From NCBI GenBank assembly GCA_900617975.1, contig UZAE01012498.1:22586-39243 (forward strand): a stretch of DNA of 16,658 nt. Direction: 5' to 3'. Below are positions 9,169 to 16,658 of this stretch, one piece after another. The first letter of the stretch is position 1; each line of letters starts with the position of its first letter. The DNA is from Rodentolepis nana (lineage: Eukaryota > Platyhelminthes > Cestoda > Cyclophyllidea > Hymenolepididae). Below the pieces are notes generated by a model, which had not been told where the DNA came from, searched no databases, and saw only the letters and a program-made list of their open reading frames with translations. A program made the position numbers and the translations under genes.

Positions 9169-12100
9169 TTTCCACCGGAAAAATTACTTTATTTGGCCCA
9201 TTATGATGTTGCTGTTTTAAAATATTAAAACGCTGATGAAGCAGTGATCGACGTGAACACCTGCAAATCAGATGTCATGAGACAGATATCCTTCAATGTC
9301 CACCTGATGAAATGATTGACAGCACTGATCGCTTCTGGATAGTGAGTGATGTGACACAATGAGCGTTTATTGTTGGTTTATTTTCTCATTCATTACTATT
9401 AAAATAGATTTGATTCATTTTAGAGGCCTTAAACTGAGAGGTCAGGTGAATTTTCGAGGTCAAATAACGCTGAATTTTTTGTTTATCCACAAATAGATGG
9501 AACTGTTAACGATTTGATGAATTTCGAGAAAATTCTTATTTTCTGTCTTCGCATTATTCACACATTGTGGTAATATTTATTGAAGAATTATCTAAGGACT
9601 GCTTTTTACACAGTAGGCGCATTTCATCATTATCGACACTATTGCGTTAAAACTTTTAGACATTTGAGAAAATTGGCTTTACGCCCAAGCAAAGAAAATG
9701 TGAATCAATTTAAATAATTTGAATGACTTTCAATTTAGTGCTCAAATTTAAATGTTTTGCGCTTTAACTTTAAGCTCTCCAGCTAGTACTTAACAGTAAT
9801 TAGCAGAATTGAGATTAGTTCACCTCTCCTCGGTCGACATGGATGTCTCACTATTTGTAATTCATGGAACACAAGCCGCCTTTCATGCTTTATTCCAACC
9901 TTAATGTGGCTGGCTTTTGGCTTATTTATCGCGTGTCTCGATGAATGAAAGGAACGACTAAATTTATTGCTTTAATTCTTTAAGCAACAAAATGTGTATT
10001 AATTTTGAAATAAAATATAATACAAAAAATATTGGTGGACTCGATTTCAAATGAATTAGGATATATTAACTTAATCCCCCATTGACATTTATTTTAGGGA
10101 AAAAATGGACCAGAATTTGAAGCATTTTATTTAATTCACAGGTAGGTTAAATTTTAAGTGATGATAGTTATCGAAGAGAGTCCATTGCTGTAGAAAGCCT
10201 ATGGAAGGGATGTTAAAATTGTGTGTTTATTTTAAGTGCAGTTCCAGAAAAACGCCAGACTCATTTATAGATTGGGCATCTGGCAGTTAAATACGAAAGT
10301 ATTGTGACAATGTTACTCTCTTAATTATGTGCTCAGCGACAAAAGTGCTTGTGAATCAGATCATTAATTATGGGGTTGGTGTTTCTGGGTGGATTCACAC
10401 TGATGTGGTCGGTCAAATGCGCTAGCAAATATCAGATTGGATAATGTTCTTTTAAAATAATTCGTTATTTGGTCCCACTTATTATAGTCAACATGAAATC
10501 CAACCGATTCTTTGTTTTAAAGTGAAAATATCCACTATAATCTTTAAACCCTGGCAGATCACTAGTTGAATTGGATTAAGTGCTTAATAAGTTGACAAGA
10601 TAAAAAATACCCTAATAAATCTATTTCATCTTATCAGCAATTTGATTTTCATGTAGAATGTATTGCGATCCATCATAATCCGATCATAATTCAATGACTA
10701 GCAAAGATCCAACACAAAACAACTCATCAATCTATTTGAACTTAATTTCCATCGTTCTCGCATTAATTACATTTTCTTATCTAAAGAGATTATTTAAAAT
10801 CAATTTCGGATAAATTAACATAAAAATAGATTTGGTTTCAGTGGCCAGTTCATACTCAGTTGAGAGATCTCAACGATTAGGAAGGAAAAAAATTGCACCA
10901 ATCGGTGCCGAGTGGTTCATTTCGTAACACTCGAGTAACCTTCCGATATGAGGTTGAATGAGAGAATTTTTTGTCAAATTTTTTTTTATTTTATTAAAAT
11001 TCTCCTATCTCGACATCTGTTAGCACGATTTATAATTGGAAAAATTTTGATTAAATCTTTTGGATATAATTAAAGCAAAAATCATTGGGCTTAATTTTAT
11101 AAACTAACCTGCTCAGAGAACGTAAGAAATATTTACATTATCGGAGTTGTTTCAAGACTACAGACAATAAAACCAAGTTCCATGCAAAAGATGTTGTAGA
11201 AGTTTGAATAATTTAGTGATATGGACATATAAGTCATGTCCTTAGATATTACAGATTGTTTTATTGAATTAAATATTTCAGTTTCAGAGCCTATATCTAA
11301 ATGCATTAAATTTAGTATTTTTGCAAAATATTTTTTTAAATCAATCTTAATTTTTCAATCTTTTTTACTTATTATCATATATTAGTAGCTCTATTTGGTC
11401 ATTGGCATGCAACCAATAGGAATTTGATGTAATTGATAAGAGATATTCTTCAAGTTGATAACAACGTGTCTACATCATGTTTATCATGCCAAACAATGCA
11501 ATCATGTTTCCTTTCAAGCACAAACGCCTCATACTACTTATATTGGAGCTGAAAACGGACTGTAATTTGTCCTATTTTACAAACTAACAAATTGGGTGAA
11601 GATAAGCTGGATTTGGGTTTATCGTTTGATCTTTGAGTATAACCTGGCATTAGGAAGGACTGAAGCTAAGCTACAGTGGCATACAATGACCAATAGAGGG
11701 ATTAAAAAATTAATTTTACTGACGGCAGCAGTTGAATTCAATCAACTGACTGTTTAATTATTCAATACTCAACTTTTAATTTAAATATTTGTCCTAACAA
11801 ACTTTATTTCTTTTGGATATTCATTTACAGACTTCACAAATCTACAAGGATAGAGTTGGTCCATTCTTAATAGGGGCCATTAAAAATCGTAACCGGTTCG
11901 GAAATCAAATACTTGATATCAATATTGTCAGTCCTATTATGAAATCGGACAAAAATGAATAATTTTGATCTAAAAAAATAAATTAACACGTTACAGGCGA
12001 TTATATGAAAATTTAATTAAAAACCTGATGTGCTCTAAGTCTTACACTGGTCTTAGTCTTATTTGGTCACCCCAAATAGGAGCTTTTGCAAGGTGTTCAC

Positions 12101-15100
12101 AATCAAAAGGCATTACTTCCAGAAATATCACTCAGTTCTCTCATCTGCGATTCAATAAATTTTTATTTGGAACTAAATAATGGCTATTCTAAGCTCTCCG
12201 TCTAGTTCCAACACGCTTGATAAGAAAAACCTCCGAGAAAGTGAAAGGAAACCTCTCTTATCACATGAAGAAGAGACAGTGGAATGAAGTAGTAATTCTT
12301 AATATTTAAGGTACCAGACAAGTAAGGTGCCCAAGTTAATATCCAAGTTTTTAATTCACCAGTAAAATCGTCTCCAACCTCATTACGCAGCCATAGCTTA
12401 CGAAGATAAAACGGATTTAAACCAGAACCATATGGACACATGTGACCTTCCTAGTCTTCGCAAATCTCTTTAAAATTAAGAAACAATTTAAATATCTTTG
12501 TTTTATTTTATTTTAACTGGAAAATTACAATATAATATTATTGAAAAGTCATTTCAATTGATCGGTTTTAATGTGAAGGTAAAAGATTATTTTATGCCAG
12601 CCAACACATTCATCCGAATAGCTGTATGACAAGAATGACAAAAAATATCACTGAACATACAGCCTTGATTTGTGGACATATCCAAAGGGCCTTTCAATAT
12701 CAGGAATAGTCATATCTGCAGTCCAACTTTGTCACAAATATCAAGGTTATTGAGTGTCAGTCAGCAAAAAAAATATGAAACATACAAAGGAACGTCTTTA
12801 CTAGCAAGTTAATCCAGGGCGTAAGGAAGACGTTTTGTTGTGTCAAAAAATGCAACAGAAACGCATTTTAATTCAAGTGTCAAGAAGAACTTTGATTTTA
12901 GCACACACACACGCACGCATTAACGCTTAAAAGTTATTATAACAAAATAGAATAATTTATAGACAGGTTGAGACTGATTGCTTCAGAAAAAATTTGATAT
13001 TTATGAGATTGCGATGATCAATATAAGTGTAGATGATTAAAATCAATTTTCGCATTGTTTTTATTTGTCAAGAATGCTTAATTGAAGCCAAATAAATGAC
13101 AAGGAAGATAATGAAATTAGTTCAAAACTCTTTGCTTAATTATAATTATTATCAAACCATAAATCTATTCAATTAGTGCTATTCGGCAAATTGTTATGTC
13201 AAAGATGCAAGGTGGTTGGTAGGGTTTTTTGACCTATAAGCAGCCGAGAAATCCAAAATGTGAAGAAATCAAAGTGTCGTTATGGCTTTACTTGCAGACA
13301 TTACCACTTTTTCACCAAAATTTTCAAGATTTGATTAATTTTGAGAGCAGTCAATGTAGATAAATTCAACTTTTGAGATGCTATAAAGGCACCTGCGTTA
13401 TTCCCTTAACTTTCAAGAGTGAAAATTCGGAATTATTTTTATTTTATTTGTTTTAGGGTTCAATAGTCGTTGTGATTTATTTGAGTGAGTGAAAGAGTGC
13501 AACTAAATTTACCAGGTCTAAAATAGTTGATTGTGTGAAAAATCTTCTCTGAAAAGTTGTGAAAACGTGGGTTACTTTGGTATGAAAATCTTACGGGAAT
13601 ATGTTCATTTTATTTGGACATCGACATGATCTCACGAAAGCAGACTTCACTAAAACTAAACGTCATCCTGCTTTATGCCTCATCTCAATTGTTACTTCAA
13701 TAATTATTGATGTTATGCTAACCGGCTTCAAATCGTTCTGAATTTCTGCCAAGAACATATGAGGGTAGACAAATGCGCCCTATTTTTTGATATTAACGGA
13801 AATCAGAATTAAAAAACATGTGTTGATCCAAAAGATTAGCAAATGCCAAGATAAAATAACTCAATTAATAACTCAATTTGAAATATACGATAACTACTCC
13901 TAAAGTACTATTAACTACAAGTTTATTGATAGATTAATTATTTTTTGTTTTAAACAAAGCCGTCCTGATTAGCCGACTCTAATGGATCCTTTTCTTTGAC
14001 TGTCTTCTTATTGAAAAACAAGTTTTTTGTCCAAGGAAGTAAAATTTCGATGAATCCATGATATTTACAAAAATAATATTAAAATCGGGCAGCAATATGT
14101 CTCAGTTCAAAATTTTCACCCATACTGAGTGTTACACTGTAAGAAGTGTCAGGTTGTAAATATAGCTTTACAAATTATTAATCAGTTATTTAATATTTCC
14201 TATCGATTTTTATTGAAAAATAACTCTTATTGCTAAAATCAATTAAGTGAATGAAAATTACTTGAAATTTAATTTTAACAATTACAGGTAGTTGCTATGT
14301 TCTAGAGAGATTGTACTTCTTCTTTCTGTCTGGGATTATAGTTAGGAAAAAGAGACTCTTAGGTGCTGAGCGGAACTCAAAATTTAAATATTAATAAAAA
14401 TTTCATTGTACATTGAGAGACACAAGTTTGGGCCAAATAAGAATGAATTCTCTCTGAGAAAATCGCAATTTTGGAAAAAACGATTACTGTAGATGATGGT
14501 TCCAGAACGGGCTTCAAAGTTAATAAATTTCAAAACTGATGCATTGTATATTGTCTTATTAAGATTATCGGGAGATTCTTCGTTTCTATAGATTAACAAA
14601 TTTCACTAACACTCAAAAGCATATTAACACTCTGTTAAGCGTTTTGAAACAATTTCATAGATTTTGCATATAATGTAGAAGTTAAACTATTAGTCGGGGA
14701 AATTAAAATTTTCTGAAAACTATAGGCTAAGTTGTGTTATATTTCAATTCTAAAACTTGGCGAAACTGCCGCAATTGATGGAAGCCTTCCAAACGGCGAA
14801 AATACTCAAACGCCTTCCTCTCAATAAGGAGAAGGGTGGAGGCCGAATGACCTTTCCTTACCCTATCAATACTTTTTGAGCACTCTAATGTTCTGTCTGT
14901 TTCAGTGAATTATTTCAAATATATACTGTTCTTGAGTTGTCTTTAAGAACTCTGCAAATCAGATTCTGTTACCAAATGCTCAAAGGAGCGATCGAAAGTG
15001 ATAAAATAACAATAGTGAATCTTGCCCAACGAATTTATGCAATTGAGCAATAAGCATAAATGTGATTGAAATAAGTAGGAATATAGGAAAAAAATATTTT

Positions 15101-16018
15101 GGGCAATATATTGTTTGCAAAATATTTCCAATTTCTGAAAACCTCACTTTGATGGGATATTTGAAATGATTTGCATAGTGCTTCCATTTTGCTTACATAA
15201 GTAGCACGAATGTAGTTGCTGTGACAACGAAGACAAATGGAAACAGTGTGTCGAAAGAAACTAGAAACCAGAAGGAATACTGTGGCTCAGAAGGTTGAAC
15301 TAATAATAATTTGAATGGTATGATCTATAGCTACTTCAGAAATTGACATGACGGGGGATCAACTTAAGTGCTCTAAAGATAAACAGAGGTACCGTGTGGT
15401 CAAGATAAAAGACGTTCCACGTGAATATAAAAATTTAAATTTCCAGTATAGTTTTATTTAAAAAAAAGTCTATTTGAATTTTATTTATAATATTATTGAT
15501 GACAACAAAATGAACATTCAACAATTCATAGCAGTTTTTGAATGTACACAACATGATTTTCGACACACATCTAGATACTTCCCTTTAATCTTGGCCACGT
15601 TGTTGAAATAGTATCCCGAACTAATTTCCTTTATACGCCCGAAATATAATTGAAGGGCGTCGAGAATACAATTAATGAAGAGTATCAAGTGTTAGTTTTT
15701 AAGCGAAATAAGCGAAATCTCTGAACTTAGTGAAGTGAAAGGAACAGACCCTAAACAATGGGTGAGAGAACACTGGCAGTTCTCATGTACATTTAAACGA
15801 TTACTCTTAAAATAAAACGACGGAAAATGTTTATAAAATTCATTCTCATAAGAGGAAGCATCAATCATTTGAATATTCTCTGGAGTAAGGAAAACCCACC
15901 TTGTACGCAAGCTTCAAGCAAATCTAAATAAGTTTCACGATGAAGGCACAACTAAAATGAGCGTGTCAAGGAGGATATAAAAGGCTTAAAATATAAAATG
16001 TATATCTTTATTTAGCAT
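9169..16018. other. Long unique AT-rich stretch, no gene and no family copy seen
   Basis: Nearly 7 kb without a copy of the element, in contrast to the copy-bearing remainder. Short frames on the minus strand (12202-12441, 14384-14599, 14943-15131, 15692-15910) are what chance produces in such DNA and show no domain. It contains the CA run at 12901, a hairpin GTTGAG-AGAT-CTCAAC (10859-10874) and a weak tRNA A-box look-alike near 10903. It could be a large intron or intergenic spacer. Confidence 0.5.
12901..12919 (+). repeat. Short CA dinucleotide run
   Basis: GCACACACACACGCACGCA, a short imperfect (CA)n tract in otherwise AT-rich unique DNA. Confidence 0.75.
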
Positions 16019-16036
16019 ACTTCCATAATATTTATT
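16019..16036 (+). repeat. Repeated target sequence, first of three
   Basis: ACTTCCATAATATTTATT, identical over 18 bases to 16358-16375. The last six or seven bases could be tail rather than target, so the duplicated target is at least ACTTCCATAAT. Confidence 0.88.
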
Positions 16037-16357
16037 TATTTATTTCAAATGGCAAGCGTTTTGATAGCTATCATTAGCCCTTTAGTTGACTTCGGACTTC
16101 ACAGAGGGAAGGGTCTTCAAAGTAGCAGAAAGTCGAAGAAGGGAAGCAGAAGAGCGATTCGCAAATGTAAAAGAGGCAGACAGACACAAAGACAGAGAAA
16201 ATGTATGATGAGTGCTGTTGAAGGGGTTGAATATGACAAGCAGTCGGGCTATGGTAGTTTGAAGTCAGAAGTCAACTGCCGATTAATAGACTTTTTTGCC
16301 GTATGAGTATACGTTGCCCAGGGTGCACCACGTGGAGGTAAGTCTATCACACACACC
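16037..16357 (-). mobile_element. SINE-like retroposon, copy 6 (antisense, full length, left member of a tandem pair)
   Basis: Reverse-oriented full-length copy. The tail complement is a run of TTTA units (within 16030-16045; its border with the flanking repeat is ambiguous). Next come AAATGGCAAG, the 3' stem-loop as a perfect self-complement TGATAGCTATCA (16062-16073), the purine-rich middle with GACAGACACAAAGACAGAG (from 16179), the perfect head hairpin, CACGTG (16329-16334) and the donor-like GAG|GTAAGT (16335-16343). The plus-strand frame from 16049 stays open for 85 codons and then stops at 16306, short of the donor. It is flanked by direct repeats of ACTTCCATAAT and the next copy follows at once on the right. 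Confidence 0.9.
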
Positions 16358-16375
16358 ACTTCCATAATATTTATT
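16358..16375 (+). repeat. Repeated target sequence, second of three
   Basis: ACTTCCATAATATTTATT, lying between copies 6 and 7 and identical to 16019-16036. It is the only sequence separating the two elements. Confidence 0.88.
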
Positions 16376-16629
16376 CATTTCAATTGGCAGGCGTTTCGAT
16401 AGTTATCATTAGCTCTTTAACTAACTTTGGGTTTTACAGAGGGGAGAGATAGACAGACACAAAGGTAGAAAAAAGGTGATATGAGTACGGTAAGCTGTCA
16501 AATATGACATACAGTGGGGTCATGGTAGTTTGAAGCCAGTAGTCAACTGTCGGTTAGTAGACTATTTTGCTCTATGGTTATACGTTGTCCAGTGTTCACC
16601 ACGTGGAGATAAGTCAATCGCACACCCCC
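16376..16629 (-). mobile_element. SINE-like retroposon, copy 7 (antisense, internally deleted, right member of a tandem pair)
   Basis: Same orientation as copy 6 and separated from it only by the repeated target sequence. It has the tail complement, the 3' block (stem-loop CGATAGTTATCA, 16397-16408, one mismatch), the middle, CACGTG (16600-16605) and the head complement ending C-G-C-A-C-A-C-C-C-C-C. At about 258 bp it lacks roughly 60-65 bp of the middle. The break lies near 16447-16450, where GGGGAGAGA joins directly to TAGACAGACACAAAGG; in copy 6 the matching points are near 16111 and 16178. GAGA-type words on both sides suggest a microhomology deletion. The antisense donor is weakened to GAG|ATAAGT. 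Confidence 0.88.
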
Positions 16630-16630
16630 G

Positions 16631-16640
16631 CTTCCATAAT
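16631..16640 (+). repeat. Repeated target sequence, third of three
   Basis: CTTCCATAAT, matching 10 bases of the two earlier copies, directly after the head complement of copy 7. The following bases (TATAATCATA) differ from the earlier copies, so this may be the original genomic flank. Confidence 0.75.
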
Positions 16641-16644
16641 TATA

Positions 16645-16658
16645 ATCATACTTATTTC
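16645..16658 (-). mobile_element. Possible tail of an eighth copy, cut by the window end
   Basis: The window ends in ATACTTATTTC. In copies 3, 6 and 7, T-rich sequence ending ATTTC directly precedes the conserved AAATG/AATTG-GCAG block. If the array continues, the next bases outside the window should be that block. This rests on a few AT-rich bases only. Confidence 0.2.

Noticed and set aside
9230..9320. Two CTGATGA words, the core of hammerhead ribozymes
   Set aside because: Neither is followed by a stem and GAAA in the needed arrangement. I also looked for a hammerhead in the repeated element and found none.
10900..10973. tRNA-like stretch with TGCCGAGTGGTTC, GGTTGAATGAG and a T6 run
   Set aside because: The first word is a good A-box look-alike, but the second lacks the invariant C of the B box and no cloverleaf can be drawn.
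12202..12441. 79-codon minus-strand frame
   Set aside because: No domain and no splice-site context; typical of chance in this DNA. The same holds for the minus-strand frames at 6829-7032, 7952-8137, 14384-14599, 14943-15131 and 15692-15910.
1..16658. Length near that of an animal mitochondrial genome
   Set aside because: No mitochondrial genes, tRNAs or rRNAs are present, no long open frames exist, and the window contains dispersed nuclear-type retroposons.

Overview
This window is AT-rich (about one third G+C by eye) eukaryotic nuclear DNA with no protein-coding gene that I can defend. No open frame exceeds about 100 codons, no recognisable protein domain appears on either strand, and there is no rRNA and no convincing tRNA. 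It reads as intergenic or intronic DNA of an animal. The compact, AT-rich, SINE-laden texture would fit a flatworm or another invertebrate, but nothing in the sequence fixes the species.

The dominant feature is a family of short interspersed elements of about 325-340 bp. Seven copies make up about 13% of the window: three on the plus strand (850-1187, 2221-2544, 8841-9168) and four on the minus strand (3442-3768, 7414-7743, 16037-16357, 16376-16629). Read in the sense direction, each has a 5' head starting G-G-(T/G)-T-G-T-G-C-G-A-T-A-G, a small hairpin, a pyrimidine-rich middle, a conserved segment of about 60 nt near the 3' end with a stem-loop, and an A-rich tail of AAATA/AATAA type repeats. 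Two copies have exact 14-bp target-site duplications and a third lies between direct repeats of up to 18 bp, so these are retroposons inserted by target-primed reverse transcription. I see no tRNA-type Pol III promoter, so this is not a standard tRNA-derived SINE.

The most interesting property is on the antisense strand. The T-rich complement of the tail followed by C-A-G makes a good 3' splice site, and the complement of the 5' head contains GAG|GTAAGT, a near-perfect 5' splice site. Each copy therefore carries an exon-like cassette of about 280 nt, completely open in one copy (7431-7727). At the right edge, two copies sit head-to-tail in one target site whose sequence occurs three times, and the last bases may be the tail of another copy.

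Layout: 1-849 unique DNA; copy 1; 1188-2206 unique DNA with a tRNA-like folded segment (2036-2122); copy 2; 2559-3441 unique; copy 3 followed by a somewhat GC-richer stretch ending in a 15-G run (3898-3912); 3916-7399 unique; copy 4; 7758-8840 unique with an AT microsatellite; copy 5; 9169-16018, nearly 7 kb of unique AT-rich DNA; then the tandem pair.
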